Of a stretch of DNA of 64,000 nt, positions 42,832-53,379 are shown one piece after another. The position numbers were made by a program, and so were the translations under genes. Position 1 is the first letter of the stretch. Each line of letters opens with the position of its first letter. The stretch comes from Aggregatibacter kilianii (GTDB lineage Bacteria > Pseudomonadota > Gammaproteobacteria > Enterobacterales > Pasteurellaceae): the NCBI RefSeq assembly GCF_003129965.1, contig NZ_NRCJ01000005.1, positions 1-64,000 on the forward strand, written 5' to 3'. The notes under the pieces were generated by a model. That model saw only the letters and a program-made list of their open reading frames with translations. It was not told the origin of the DNA and searched no databases.

Positions 42832-43280
42832 TGCCAAAGCAGAAAATCAGTTTTTGGCAATTTCTGTTTAAAATTGGCGATGATTACCTGATGTTTTTAC
42901 GCAATTTAACGCCGGTGATTTTATTTTTATCACTGGCGTTATTTGCATTGCCGCACATTCGTGTCGAACGCTGGAATATGGATGATGTTATTTTGGCGAT
43001 TTTTTCCGCTAGCGCTTTTTTCATTGCCGCCAGCGTGATGTTGGTCAATTTGGTTTCTTTTGCCAAAAAAACGTTGAAAGCGTTACGAATTTTGCATAAT
43101 CAGGAAGAAAAAGACACAGAAGGTTGCTTTGAAACCTTGAAAGAACTATGGCATGCAACCAATGCCAAACAGCTACTGTTTTTTCTGACGGTGACCGTCG
43201 CCGCCATAATTATGGTGCTGATTTACGGCATGAACTACGCTTTTAATTTTTATCGAACCATTGCCAGTATTGCGGAATAA
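42828..43280 (+). CDS. Inner-membrane protein of unknown function
   Basis: A 150-aa protein with three hydrophobic segments: about residues 28-45 (LTPVILFLSLALFALP), 55-78 (VILAIFSASAFFIAASVMLV) and 116-137 (LLFFLTVTVAAIIMVLIYG). A charged cytoplasmic or periplasmic loop with HNQEEKDTEGCFETLKEL joins the last two. No family recognised. It is the last gene of the overlapping set starting with the glutaredoxin-like gene. Confidence 0.7.
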   Translation: MMPKQKISFWQFLFKIGDDYLMFLRNLTPVILFLSLALFALPHIRVERWNMDDVILAIFSASAFFIAASVMLVNLVSFAKKTLKALRILHNQEEKDTEGCFETLKELWHATNAKQLLFFLTVTVAAIIMVLIYGMNYAFNFYRTIASIAE

Positions 43281-43330
43281 GATAACCGCACTTTTATCAT
43301 TATATTTCAATTTATTAACCTACCAATTTT

Positions 43331-46300
43331 ATGAAAAAAACAATCTTTAAACCGAATTTATTAACCTTATTTATTTCCTCCGTTCTTACGTCCTCCGCTT
43401 TCGCCGGACACGTCCGTTCCGACGTGGATTATCAATATTTCCGTGATTTTGCCGAAAATAAAGGCAAGTTTACGGTGGGGGCGAGCAATATTGAGATTTT
43501 TGATAAATCAGGCAATTCGTTAGGCTTGATGATGAAAAATAACATTCCGATGCTTGATCTGGCAGTCTTGAGCCGTAGCGGTGTCGGCACCTTGGTGGGC
43601 GATCAATATATCATCAGCGTGGCGCATAACAGCGGCTATGGCGATGTGGATTACGGCGCCGAAGGAAACAATCCCGATCAAAAACGTTACAGTTATAAGT
43701 TGGTGAACCGTAATGATTACCCCAAAAAACCAACAGCCGAGCACCCACTTCCATGGGATTATCATCAGCCGCGCCTGAATAAATTCGTTACCGAAGTGGC
43801 ACCCATTGACATGATCGAAGATGGTATGCACGGTAGTATTTACAATAATCGTACCCGTTATCCAATGCGCGTGCGTGCAGGTACCGGTATTCAAAAAATT
43901 CGTAATCCGGATGGTTCTTTAACGGATTTGGTGCGCGCTTATAACTATCTGACTGGCGGTAATGCACAAATTGGTGGTGGTCGTGATAGCTGGATTGACA
44001 TGGGCGGCGATTTATTTGTTGCCAATGATTACGGTCCGATGCCGATTGTGGGCGATGGTGGCGACAGCGGTTCACCGATTTTTATCTATGATGCAAATAA
44101 ACAAAAATGGTTTGTCAATGGCGTGCTAAATTTCGGTAACGGCGGGCAGGGCAATACTTACAGCGTGGTGCGCCCTGACTATTTTTATGAAATTTTAGAA
44201 CGCGATTCTTCTACTGTTATTCAAAATGCGAATCCGAAAAATACTTATCTTTGGCGCAACGAAAATAATGGTAACAGCACATTTAGCCTAAATGGCAAAA
44301 CCGTTGCCAAATTGGGACTTGCCAACAATGCGGATGTTGATCATGGTAAAAATATTACCTTTGTAGGTTATCAACCCGCAACCGTTGAGTTGGAAAATAG
44401 TATTAATCAGGGTGCCGGCGGGCTGTACTTCCAAGGCGATTTTACCGTTCGCAGTAAAAATAACAACGACACTTGGTTGGGCTCGGGGATTTCTATCAGC
44501 GAAGACAGCACTGTGAACTGGCAGGTAAAAAATCCGAAAGGGGATCGCTTATCAAAAATTGGCGTCGGCACGTTGGAAGTCAATGGCACCGGCGAAAATC
44601 TGGGCGACATCAGCGTGGGCGACGGCAAGGTGATTTTAAACCAAACGGCAGACGCAAACGGCAAACAGCAGGCATTTGCCAATGTGCAAATCGTCAGCGG
44701 TCGCCCGACGGTTACTTTGGCTGCTGAAAACCAAGTCAATCCAGACAACATTTCCTTTGGTTTTCGTGGCGGACGATTGGATGTCAACGGGCATGATTTA
44801 ACCTTTAACCGCATTCAAAACACCGATGAGGGTGCGCGCATTGTCAATCACAATAAAGACAAAGCGGCAAATATCACGATTCTTGGCAACAAAACCATTA
44901 ACAAAGAAAGTGATATTAACCAGTCTAAAGCCATTGCCTTTAACGGCTGGTTTGGCGAAACCGATAGTGGATTGCATAACGGCGAGTTAAATTTAACCTA
45001 TGCACCGACTCATGCCGAAAGCCAATTATTGCTTTCGGGCAGCACAAATCTAAAAGGCAACATTACACAAAAGGATGGAACGCTGGTATTAAGCGGTCGC
45101 CCAACGCCACACGCCTATAATCATTTAAACAATAAAAAAGCCATTGATTATCCAAAAGGCGAAGTTATTTTTGAAGATGATTGGCTTAATAGAACATTCA
45201 ATGCCGAAAAATTTATCATCAACGGCGGAAGTGCGGTCGTTTCCCGCAACGTTTCTGAAGTACGTGGCGATTGGCAGTTAAGCAACAACGCGAGTGCCAC
45301 TTTAGGTGTTGCCGATAAGCAAGAAAACTTTATTTGCCAGCGTTCCGACTGGACGGGGCTGACCACTTGTAGCAATCAAACCCTATCCGACAAAGCCTTT
45401 GCCAGCATTGAACGCACACAAATTAAAGGCAATTTTACCCTTAATAACACCGCTAAATTGTCAGTGCTTGGGCTTGCTGACGTAACGGGCAATGTGGCGT
45501 TAAATGCACAAAGCCAATATCGTTTAGCCCATAACGCAACGCAAACCGGCACGCTTGCGGTGAATAACCAGGCGACGGCAACGGTAGAAAAGGCGACGTT
45601 GAAAGGCGATGTTACGCTTTCTGATCAAGCAAAATTAAATTTAATCAATACCCGTTTTGATTATCAAATTCAGGGAAGCAAAGACACGCAGGTTTCCTTG
45701 TCGGATAACGCCAACTGGACGCTGCCAAGTAGCACAACGATTGGCAATTTAAATCTTGATAACAGCCAAATTACGCTGAATCCGGATTTTACCGCTCAAG
45801 CCAACAACCAAACCTTTAACACGCTTACCGTGCAAGGCGATTTAAGTGGAAACGGCACCTTTAATTACCGCACTTATTTGCAGGAAAACAAAGGCGATCA
45901 CGTGGCGGTAAACGGTTTGGCAACAGGGAATTTTGTGCTAAACGTGCGTAACACCGGTTCGGAGCCACAAACGCTGCAAGAGTTAAGCTTGCTAACACTT
46001 AAAAATGCGGCTCAGACGAACAATGTGAATGTTTCTTTAGGCAGTAACACCGTTGATTTGGGCGCGTACCGTTACGAGCTAAAAAATGACAACCACGACT
46101 ACCGCTTATACAACCCGAAAAAAGAGCAAGAATTGGCAGAACAAGCTCGTTTAGCGGAAGAAAAACGTAAAGCGGAAGAAGCTGCACGAATCGCTGAAGA
46201 AAAACGTAAAGCGGAAGAAGCCGCTCGTTTAGAAGAAGAAAAACGTAAAGCAGAAGAAGCGGCTCGTCTCGCGGAAGAGAAACGTAAAGCCGAAGAAGCA

Positions 46301-47761
46301 GCTCGTTTAGCGGAAGAAAAACGTAAAGCGGAGGAAGCAGCCCGTTTAGCAGAAGAAAAACGCAAAGCAGAAGAAGCGGCTCGTCTGGCGGAAGAAAAAC
46401 GTAAAGCGGAAGAAGCCGCTCGTCTCGCGGAAGAAAAACGCAAAGCGGAAGAAGCAGCTCGTTTAGAGGAAGAAAAACGCAAAGCGGAAGAAGCGGCGCG
46501 TTTAGCCGAAGAGAAACGTAAAGCGGAAGAAGTCGCGCGTCTAGCGGAAGAAAAACGCAAAGCCGAAGAAGCCGCGCGTTTAGCGGAAGAAAAACGTAAA
46601 GCGGAAGAAACCGCGCGTTTAGCGGAAGAAAAACGTAAAGCGGAGGAAGAAGCCCGTTTAGCAGAAGAAAAACGCAAAGCAGAAGAAGCGGCTCGTCTGG
46701 AGGAAGAAAAACGTAAAGCGGAAGAAGCCGCGCGTTTAGAGGAAGAAAAACGTAAAGCCGAAGAAGCGGCGCGTTTAGCGGAAGAAAAACGTAAAGCGGA
46801 AGAAGCCGCACGTTTAGTGGAAGAAAAACGTAAAGCAGAAGAAACAGCACGTTTAGAAGAGGAAAAACGCAAAAATCAACAACCAAAACAAAAAGAGTTG
46901 ATCAGTCGTTATTCTAACAGTGCGCTTTCTGAGCTTTCTGCAACGGTAAACAGCGCGTTATTGGTGCAGGAGCAAGTCAATAAACATTTGGAATCGGATG
47001 ACCGCGCTCAGGTCTGGGCGAATACGTTGAATGCTTCCCGTCGCTATGACGCCGATGAATTCCGTGCGTATAAACAGAAAACTTACCTCAATCAAGTGGG
47101 CGTTCAACATATTGATGATCGCTACAGAATGGGCTTGTTGTTCTCTCACGCGAAAGCGGATAATACCTTTGATGACAATATCAGTAGCAAAAATAGACTC
47201 ACGATGTTGTCTGTTTTTGGCAAATACGATTTTGAGAATGGATTAAATGTCATGGCTGATGCCGGTTATGGCATAAGTGCGGGCGAAATTCGCGGTGAAT
47301 CGCAAGATGGCAAAATGAAACGTCATGTGACATCTTTTGGTGTCGGCATTGGTTATAAATTAAACATTCATAACTTCTCGATTAAACCGAATGTGAGCGT
47401 GCATCGCTATTTCCTATCTTCCGATAGCTATAGTTATGACAACGTTTATGTTCATTCGCCATCCGTGAATTTCAATGCTTACCAAGCGGGTGTGACGGTG
47501 GATTATGCCTTTATGCCTTGGCAAGGTGTGACAATCCGCCCGTTGGTTAGCGTGAATTATGTGGATGCCTCCGATTCCAAGCTGACTGTACAAGTCAACC
47601 AAGTGCCGTTGATGCAACGTTTTGACCGTTATTGGCAACAAGAAATTGGTGTAAACGCCGGTTTTGGCGGCTGGCAGATTGGCACTTATGCGTCCCAATC
47701 TCGTGGTAAACAGTTGGATAAACAACGTCAACTTGGTTTGAAAGTGGGTTATCGCTGGTAA
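43331..47761 (+). CDS. hap: Hap-like serine protease autotransporter
   Basis: A 1476-aa type Va autotransporter closely resembling Haemophilus Hap adhesin/protease (family S6, like IgA1 protease). Signal peptide ends at AFA (residue 26). The protease domain has IISVAHN with His99, a likely Asp143 (WDYHQPRL) and GDSGSP with Ser246. The passenger is a beta helix with Hap-like blocks (SGRPTPHAYNHLN, RSDWTGLTTC). Between passenger and barrel lie 18 copies of a 13-residue charged helix (LAEEKRKAEEAAR), about 240 residues not seen in Hap as I know it. The barrel begins near ISRYSNSALSELSATVNS and ends KVGYRW with an aromatic terminus. It mediates adherence in Haemophilus. No strong ribosome site is visible. 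Confidence 0.93.
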   Translation: MKKTIFKPNLLTLFISSVLTSSAFAGHVRSDVDYQYFRDFAENKGKFTVGASNIEIFDKSGNSLGLMMKNNIPMLDLAVLSRSGVGTLVGDQYIISVAHNSGYGDVDYGAEGNNPDQKRYSYKLVNRNDYPKKPTAEHPLPWDYHQPRLNKFVTEVAPIDMIEDGMHGSIYNNRTRYPMRVRAGTGIQKIRNPDGSLTDLVRAYNYLTGGNAQIGGGRDSWIDMGGDLFVANDYGPMPIVGDGGDSGSPIFIYDANKQKWFVNGVLNFGNGGQGNTYSVVRPDYFYEILERDSSTVIQNANPKNTYLWRNENNGNSTFSLNGKTVAKLGLANNADVDHGKNITFVGYQPATVELENSINQGAGGLYFQGDFTVRSKNNNDTWLGSGISISEDSTVNWQVKNPKGDRLSKIGVGTLEVNGTGENLGDISVGDGKVILNQTADANGKQQAFANVQIVSGRPTVTLAAENQVNPDNISFGFRGGRLDVNGHDLTFNRIQNTDEGARIVNHNKDKAANITILGNKTINKESDINQSKAIAFNGWFGETDSGLHNGELNLTYAPTHAESQLLLSGSTNLKGNITQKDGTLVLSGRPTPHAYNHLNNKKAIDYPKGEVIFEDDWLNRTFNAEKFIINGGSAVVSRNVSEVRGDWQLSNNASATLGVADKQENFICQRSDWTGLTTCSNQTLSDKAFASIERTQIKGNFTLNNTAKLSVLGLADVTGNVALNAQSQYRLAHNATQTGTLAVNNQATATVEKATLKGDVTLSDQAKLNLINTRFDYQIQGSKDTQVSLSDNANWTLPSSTTIGNLNLDNSQITLNPDFTAQANNQTFNTLTVQGDLSGNGTFNYRTYLQENKGDHVAVNGLATGNFVLNVRNTGSEPQTLQELSLLTLKNAAQTNNVNVSLGSNTVDLGAYRYELKNDNHDYRLYNPKKEQELAEQARLAEEKRKAEEAARIAEEKRKAEEAARLEEEKRKAEEAARLAEEKRKAEEAARLAEEKRKAEEAARLAEEKRKAEEAARLAEEKRKAEEAARLAEEKRKAEEAARLEEEKRKAEEAARLAEEKRKAEEVARLAEEKRKAEEAARLAEEKRKAEETARLAEEKRKAEEEARLAEEKRKAEEAARLEEEKRKAEEAARLEEEKRKAEEAARLAEEKRKAEEAARLVEEKRKAEETARLEEEKRKNQQPKQKELISRYSNSALSELSATVNSALLVQEQVNKHLESDDRAQVWANTLNASRRYDADEFRAYKQKTYLNQVGVQHIDDRYRMGLLFSHAKADNTFDDNISSKNRLTMLSVFGKYDFENGLNVMADAGYGISAGEIRGESQDGKMKRHVTSFGVGIGYKLNIHNFSIKPNVSVHRYFLSSDSYSYDNVYVHSPSVNFNAYQAGVTVDYAFMPWQGVTIRPLVSVNYVDASDSKLTVQVNQVPLMQRFDRYWQQEIGVNAGFGGWQIGTYASQSRGKQLDKQRQLGLKVGYRW
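46151..46873 (+). repeat. 39-bp tandem repeats in the hap-like gene
   Basis: Eighteen full units and one partial unit of 39 bp, each encoding LAEEKRKAEEAAR with few changes (Ile, Glu or Val at positions 1-2; Val, Thr or Glu near the end). Units differ at many third positions, so the array is not freshly amplified. As protein it should be a long charged helix. Since 39 is a multiple of three, copy-number changes would alter length without breaking the frame. Confidence 0.95.
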
Positions 47762-47778
47762 CGAAAAAAGAGGAAAAC

Positions 47779-48513
47779 ATGCATATCCATTTCATTAAAC
47801 ACGAAAGTTTTGAGCAGGCGGGCGCTTATTTAATTTGGGCGCAACAGCGCGGTTATGAGATTTCTTTCAGCAATGTGTATCTGCGTGACAAGCTGCCGGA
47901 TTCTGCCGATAAAATGGATATGCTGATTGTGTTAGGCGGACCACAAAGCCCGGAGAAAGACGAAACGGCATTTCCTTATTATGATCCGCAGGCGGAACAA
48001 CGCCTAATTCAACAGGCGATTCGCGCCGACAAAGCGGTGGTGGGCGTCTGTTTGGGCGCGCAACTGATTGGTGCAAGTTATGGCGTGGGGTTTTCTCACA
48101 GCCCAAATAAAGAAATCGGCAATTTTCCGATTTTTCTGACCGACGCCGGCGCTAAAGATGATAAAATCGCCCACATCGGTGCGCAGTTGACGGTGGGACA
48201 TTGGCATAACGATATGCCGAACCTCACCGAACAGGCAGAAGTGCTGACATATAGCGAAGGTTGCCCGCGACAAATCGTGCGTTATGCGGAGTTAGTTTAC
48301 GGTTTGCAATGCCACATGGAATTTACGCAGAACATAGCGCAGGATATTGTGCACATAGAAAAACAATTAAATCGCTTAAGCGAGCAATATCCTTATGTGC
48401 AAGCTGCTGAGCAAATTGTCAATTTTGATTATCGGAAGATGAACGAGGCGCTATTTCTGTTTTTGGATAAACTGGTTGCGGCGTATTTAAAACAGAAGGA
48501 AAAAACGTTTTAA
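47779..48513 (+). CDS. Class I glutamine amidotransferase-like protein
   Basis: A 244-aa stand-alone glutaminase-fold protein similar to the GMP synthase amidotransferase domain. Nucleophile Cys91 lies in VGVCLGAQLIG and the catalytic His in LQCHMEFT, so the triad looks intact. LIVLGGPQSP is the oxyanion strand. No synthetase domain is attached; such proteins hydrolyse gamma-glutamyl compounds or act with unknown partners. It follows the hap-like gene by 17 bp with AGAGGAA as ribosome site and may be in the same transcript. Confidence 0.82.
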   Translation: MHIHFIKHESFEQAGAYLIWAQQRGYEISFSNVYLRDKLPDSADKMDMLIVLGGPQSPEKDETAFPYYDPQAEQRLIQQAIRADKAVVGVCLGAQLIGASYGVGFSHSPNKEIGNFPIFLTDAGAKDDKIAHIGAQLTVGHWHNDMPNLTEQAEVLTYSEGCPRQIVRYAELVYGLQCHMEFTQNIAQDIVHIEKQLNRLSEQYPYVQAAEQIVNFDYRKMNEALFLFLDKLVAAYLKQKEKTF

Positions 48514-48565
48514 AAAATGACCGCACTTTAATTAGAGTTTGCTTTGATATAGATAGAATGTTCTT

Positions 48566-48931
48566 ATGCAACCTTATGAAAAGTATTTAAAAGTCAATGC
48601 TCAGAAGCTTCGAGCCAATCAAACCGATGCGGAAAATAAACTTTGGCAAAGAATCAATCGGGATCAATTATTAGATTTTCGGTTTAATCGCCAAAAGCCA
48701 CTTTTAAATTATATTGTGGATTTTTATTGTGCTAAGGCGATGTTGATTATTGAGTTAGACGGTAGCCAACATTATGAGCCTGAATATCAAGAAAAAGATG
48801 CATTGCGAGATGCGGAGTTGGCTTCGTTAGGTTTTACCGTGATGCGGTTTAGCAATGATGAAGTGATGCTTGAAATTGAGAGTGTGGTTGAGCAGATTTA
48901 TTTATTTTTAGAGAATGTAAGGGTTAATTGA
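48566..48931 (+). CDS. DUF559 (Vsr-like) nuclease-fold protein
   Basis: A 121-aa DUF559 protein, a family related to very-short-patch-repair endonucleases. AENKLWQRINRDQL is the N-terminal helix, FRFNRQKPLLNYIVDFYC holds the first catalytic Asp, and LIIELDGSQHYEPE the E-x-D-G-x-x-H core. All expected acidic residues are present, so activity is possible. Such genes are often mobile or sit near phage or restriction elements. The base composition is AT-rich. Immediately downstream is a palindrome-rich region with a 34-bp inverted repeat. Confidence 0.8.
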   Translation: MQPYEKYLKVNAQKLRANQTDAENKLWQRINRDQLLDFRFNRQKPLLNYIVDFYCAKAMLIIELDGSQHYEPEYQEKDALRDAELASLGFTVMRFSNDEVMLEIESVVEQIYLFLENVRVN

Positions 48932-48959
48932 GTATGAGGTTGGATTAATTTCTGCCACA

Positions 48960-49204
48960 AACGCTTGCGTTTGAACGTTGCTTTAGCAACGGCACGAAGT
49001 GCGAGCGAAGCGAGTAAATCTCCCCTACCCCTCTTTGCTAAAGAGGGGAATTCTTTAGTAAATTAATAGCAACTGGCTCATTTACATTTTTAATCACTGC
49101 GACTTATTCACATATTCATTTTGAACGATGTTAAAGTAAAACACTGATATTTAACTCTGCAGCGATCCAATCCCCTCTTTAGCAAAGAGGGGTAGGGGAG
49201 ATTT
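48960..49204. repeat. MITE-like region with 34-bp inverted repeats
   Basis: This fills most of the 337-bp gap before glyS. Positions 49017-49050 and 49171-49204 are perfect inverted copies of each other (AAATCTCCCCTACCCC at the outer end), and each contains its own palindrome CCCCTCTTT-GCT-AAAGAGGGG. To the left are two more stems: AAACGCTTGCGTTT (48960-48973) and CGTTGC-TTTA-GCAACG (48977-48992). No coding frame is convincing between the repeats. Structure suggests a small non-autonomous element; no target duplication is evident. Confidence 0.65.
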
Positions 49205-49268
49205 GGCAGAGGTGAAAACGAAGAAAATAAGAATTTAATCCACGGAATTTTTAAATAAGAGAAACAAA

Positions 49269-51434
49269 ATGACAACCCAAAACTTCCTAGTAGAAATCGG
49301 CACGGAAGAGCTGCCGCCAAAAGCTCTGAAAACATTAGCGACTGCCTTTGCGGATAACGTGCAGGCGGAATTGAACCAAGCAGGCTTATCTTTCGACAAA
49401 ATTGAATGGTTTGCAGCGCCACGTCGTTTGGCGGTGAAAGTGTTGGCACTTGCTACACAACAGCCAAGCAAAGAGATTGAAAAACGTGGGCCTGCGGTGT
49501 CAGCAGCGTTTGATGCTGAAGGCAAACCAACCAAAGCGGCAGAAGGCTGGGCGCGTGGTTGTGGGATTACCGTGGATCAAGCGGAACGCCTTGCGACCGA
49601 CAAAGGCGAGTGGCTGGTTCACCGTGCGAAAATTGAAGGTCAGCCGACCAAAAACTTGCTCACTGATATCGTGGCAAATGCTTTGGCGAAATTGCCAATC
49701 CCTAAACCAATGCGTTGGGCGGACAAAACTGTGCAATTTATTCGCCCTGTTCACACGGTAACCATGTTGCTCGGCGATGAGTTAATCGAAGGCGAAATTT
49801 TAGGCGTGGCGAGCGCGCGCACTATTCGTGGTCACCGCTTCTTAGGCGAATCTGAGTTTGAAATTCAACACGCTGATCAATATCCGCAATTGTTGCGTGA
49901 AAAAGGTTCTGTGGTGGCAGATTTCAACGAGCGTAAAGCAGAAATTTTGGCAAAATCTCAGGCAAAAGCGACCGCACTTGGCGGCGTGGCTGACATTGAA
50001 GAGAGCCTGCTGGAAGAAGTCACTTCCCTTGTGGAGTATCCGAACGTATTGGCGGCGAAATTTGAAGAACGCTTCTTAGCCGTGCCGGCGGAAGCCTTGG
50101 TTTACACCATGAAAGGTGACCAAAAATACTTCCCGATTTATGATAAAGACGGAAAACTTCTACCGCACTTTATTTTCGTATCGAACATCAATCCTGAAGA
50201 TCCAAGTGCGATCATTGAAGGTAATGAAAAAGTGGTGCGCCCACGTTTAACGGACGCGGAATTCTTCTTCAAAACCGACTTAAAACAAAAACTCGTGGAT
50301 CGCTTACCTCGCTTAGAAACCGTGTTGTTCCAACAACAACTCGGCACATTACGCGACAAAACCGACCGCATTGAGCAATTAGCAGGCGAAATTGCGAAAC
50401 AAATCGGCGCAGACGAAGCGAAAGCGAAACGCGCAGGCTTGCTCTCAAAATGTGACTTGATGACCAATATGGTGTTCGAGTTCACCGACACCCAAGGCGT
50501 GATGGGTATGCACTACGCCCGCCACGACGGCGAAGATGAAGAAGTGGCTGTGGCATTAAACGAACAATATATGCCACGTTTCGCAGGCGATGAATTGCCG
50601 AAATCTTTAGTGGCAAGTGCGGTCGCGTTGGCGGACAAATTCGACACCTTAACGGGTATTTTCGGTATCGGACAAGCGCCGAAAGGCAGTGCCGACCCGT
50701 TCGCCCTTCGCCGTGCGGCATTGGGTGCGTTACGTATTATAGTAGAGAAAAACCTTCCTCTTGATTTGGATGATTTAGTAAGAAAGTCTATTGGAACATA
50801 TAAGCACTTATTAGGATCTGGTCGTCGCTCTCCAGAACAAAGTCCATTTACTCGTTATAAGGGGATTATTACGAGCAAAGATGGGGTAACTGCTCCAGAT
50901 GCATCAGTTCCAACTGTTGATGAGGTAACAAATGAGGTAGTAGATTTCATGCTCGGTCGTTTCCGTGCGTGGTATCAAGATGAAGGCATCGCGGTGGACG
51001 TAATCCAAGCCGTATTGGCTCGTCGCCCAACCCGCCCGGCAGATTTCGACGCTCGCGTGCGTGCGGTTTCACACTTCCGTACTTTAGATTCTGCAGAAGC
51101 CTTGGCAGCCGCAAACAAACGTGTGGCAAATATTCTTGCGAAAGCGGATAGTGCAATCGGCGAGATCAATTTAACCGCTTGCGTAGAGCCGGCAGAAAAA
51201 GCCTTGGCGGAAGCCGTGCTTGCGTTGCAAACCGAAGTGCAGCCGTTAATCGCACAAGGCGAATATACTGCCGTGTTGGATAAACTGGCGAACCTCCGCA
51301 CGCCGGTGGATAACTTCTTCGACAACGTGATGGTCAACGCGGAAGAGCCAGCCCTGCGCCAAAACCGTTTGGCTATTTTGAACACGTTGCAAGGGTTATT
51401 CTTACAGGTGGCGGATATTTCCTTGTTGCAATAA
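49269..51434 (+). CDS. glyS: Glycyl-tRNA synthetase beta subunit with recoded insertion
   Basis: Beta subunit that binds tRNA-Gly together with GlyQ. Family blocks [16 protein letters not shown] at the start, [27 protein letters not shown] and [14 protein letters not shown] are all present and the C-terminal anticodon-binding part is complete. It has 721 aa, about 32 more than the E. coli protein (689 aa). The excess lies at about residues 505-537 ([19 protein letters not shown] and after), and the codons from 50739 to 50946 are strikingly AT-ending (ATA, GTA, CTT, GGA, AGA) compared with the rest of the gene. The frame is intact, so the protein is probably functional. Confidence 0.95.
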   Translation: MTTQNFLVEIGTEELPPKALKTLATAFADNVQAELNQAGLSFDKIEWFAAPRRLAVKVLALATQQPSKEIEKRGPAVSAAFDAEGKPTKAAEGWARGCGITVDQAERLATDKGEWLVHRAKIEGQPTKNLLTDIVANALAKLPIPKPMRWADKTVQFIRPVHTVTMLLGDELIEGEILGVASARTIRGHRFLGESEFEIQHADQYPQLLREKGSVVADFNERKAEILAKSQAKATALGGVADIEESLLEEVTSLVEYPNVLAAKFEERFLAVPAEALVYTMKGDQKYFPIYDKDGKLLPHFIFVSNINPEDPSAIIEGNEKVVRPRLTDAEFFFKTDLKQKLVDRLPRLETVLFQQQLGTLRDKTDRIEQLAGEIAKQIGADEAKAKRAGLLSKCDLMTNMVFEFTDTQGVMGMHYARHDGEDEEVAVALNEQYMPRFAGDELPKSLVASAVALADKFDTLTGIFGIGQAPKGSADPFALRRAALGALRIIVEKNLPLDLDDLVRKSIGTYKHLLGSGRRSPEQSPFTRYKGIITSKDGVTAPDASVPTVDEVTNEVVDFMLGRFRAWYQDEGIAVDVIQAVLARRPTRPADFDARVRAVSHFRTLDSAEALAAANKRVANILAKADSAIGEINLTACVEPAEKALAEAVLALQTEVQPLIAQGEYTAVLDKLANLRTPVDNFFDNVMVNAEEPALRQNRLAILNTLQGLFLQVADISLLQ

Positions 51435-51439
51435 AGAAC

Positions 51440-51482
51440 AAAAGTGCGGTTAAAAAAACACATGGATTTTCGACCGCACTTT
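51440..51482. terminator. Uptake-signal hairpin behind glyS
   Basis: AAAAGTGCGGT and GACCGCACTTT form an inverted pair six bases after the glyS stop. Confidence 0.65.
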
Positions 51483-51490
51483 CCGTACAA

Positions 51491-51520
51491 AAAAAGCCGA
51501 ATATCACTATTCGGCTTTTT
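51491..51520. terminator. Bidirectional terminator between glyS and hemB
   Basis: AAAAAGCCGAAT-ATCACT-ATTCGGCTTTTT is a strong stem with A-run and T-run on either side, between convergent genes. Confidence 0.85.
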
Positions 51521-51538
51521 CTTTTCATTTTTTATGAG

Positions 51539-52579
<1,041 letters not shown>

Positions 52580-53347
52580 TTATTGATTACTGTTGTCGCT
52601 TTCATTTTGTTTATTTTCATCATCTTCACGCGGGCGATAGAAACGGGCGAACAGTACGCCCACTTCAAACAACAGACACATGGGAATGGCGAGCAGGGTT
52701 TGTGAGAACACGTCCGGCGGGGTTAAAATCATGCCGATAAAGAACGCGGCGACAATAATATAAGGACGTTTGGCTTTCAAATCTTCCGGCGTGGTGACGC
52801 CCGTCCAACAGAGTAAAATAATGGCGACCGGCACTTCAAAGCACACGCCGAAAGCGAGGAACAGAGTGAGCACAAAATCCAAATAGCTGCTGATGTCCGT
52901 GGCGATGGCGACGCCTTCCGGCGCGGTTTTGGTTAAAAAGCTGAACACCAGCGGAAACACCACATAATAAGCGAATGCCACGCCTAAATAAAACAGCAGG
53001 GTGCTGGAAAATAACAGCGGGTAAATCAGGCGTTTTTCATGTTGATATAACGCCGGCGCCACAAACGCCCAAATTTGGTAAAGCAAATACGGCACGGAAA
53101 TAAAAATGGCAACCACGCCGGTGAGTTTAATCGGGGTGAAAAACGGTGTGGCGATGTTGGTGGCGATCATGCTGGAGCCGTTCGGCAGGTTTGCCGTTAA
53201 GGGTGCTGCCACAAAGTTATAGATTTCGTTGGAAAAGTAAACTAATGCGACAAACACTACAGCAACAAAAATAATGCTGCGTAATAAGCGGTTGCGTAGT
53301 TCTACCAAGTGAGTGATGAGGGGTTGAGTGTCGTCAACGCTGGTCAT
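52580..53347 (-). CDS. tatC: Twin-arginine translocase subunit TatC
   Basis: Six-helix core of the Tat translocase that recognises the twin-arginine leader. The N-terminal [12 protein letters not shown], the periplasmic loop with [17 protein letters not shown] and FGVCFEVPV in helix 4 are characteristic. Length 255 aa. It exports, among others, the DmsA and YnfE/F-like reductases of this window. Order tatA-tatB-tatC as in E. coli, with hemB in the place where tatD follows in enterobacteria. Confidence 0.96.
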   Translation of the reverse strand: MTSVDDTQPLITHLVELRNRLLRSIIFVAVVFVALVYFSNEIYNFVAAPLTANLPNGSSMIATNIATPFFTPIKLTGVVAIFISVPYLLYQIWAFVAPALYQHEKRLIYPLLFSSTLLFYLGVAFAYYVVFPLVFSFLTKTAPEGVAIATDISSYLDFVLTLFLAFGVCFEVPVAIILLCWTGVTTPEDLKAKRPYIIVAAFFIGMILTPPDVFSQTLLAIPMCLLFEVGVLFARFYRPREDDENKQNESDNSNQ

Positions 53348-53379
53348 AAGTTATCCTGATGTAAGGCGATGCGAAAGGG

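Noticed and set aside
46151-46873. 39-bp repeats considered as a CRISPR array
   Set aside because: Units are contiguous without spacers and encode a regular peptide in frame with the protease gene.
45999-46886. Long minus-strand open frames opposite the hap-like repeat region
   Set aside because: They arise because the 39-bp repeat is free of stops in several frames; their products are pure repeats and a real autotransporter gene occupies the plus strand.
49017-49204. Complete insertion sequence
   Set aside because: There is no transposase frame between the inverted repeats, so only a non-autonomous element can be supported.
50739-50946. Intein inside glyS
   Set aside because: The extra segment is only about 32 residues and lacks the Cys/Ser start and His-Asn end of inteins.
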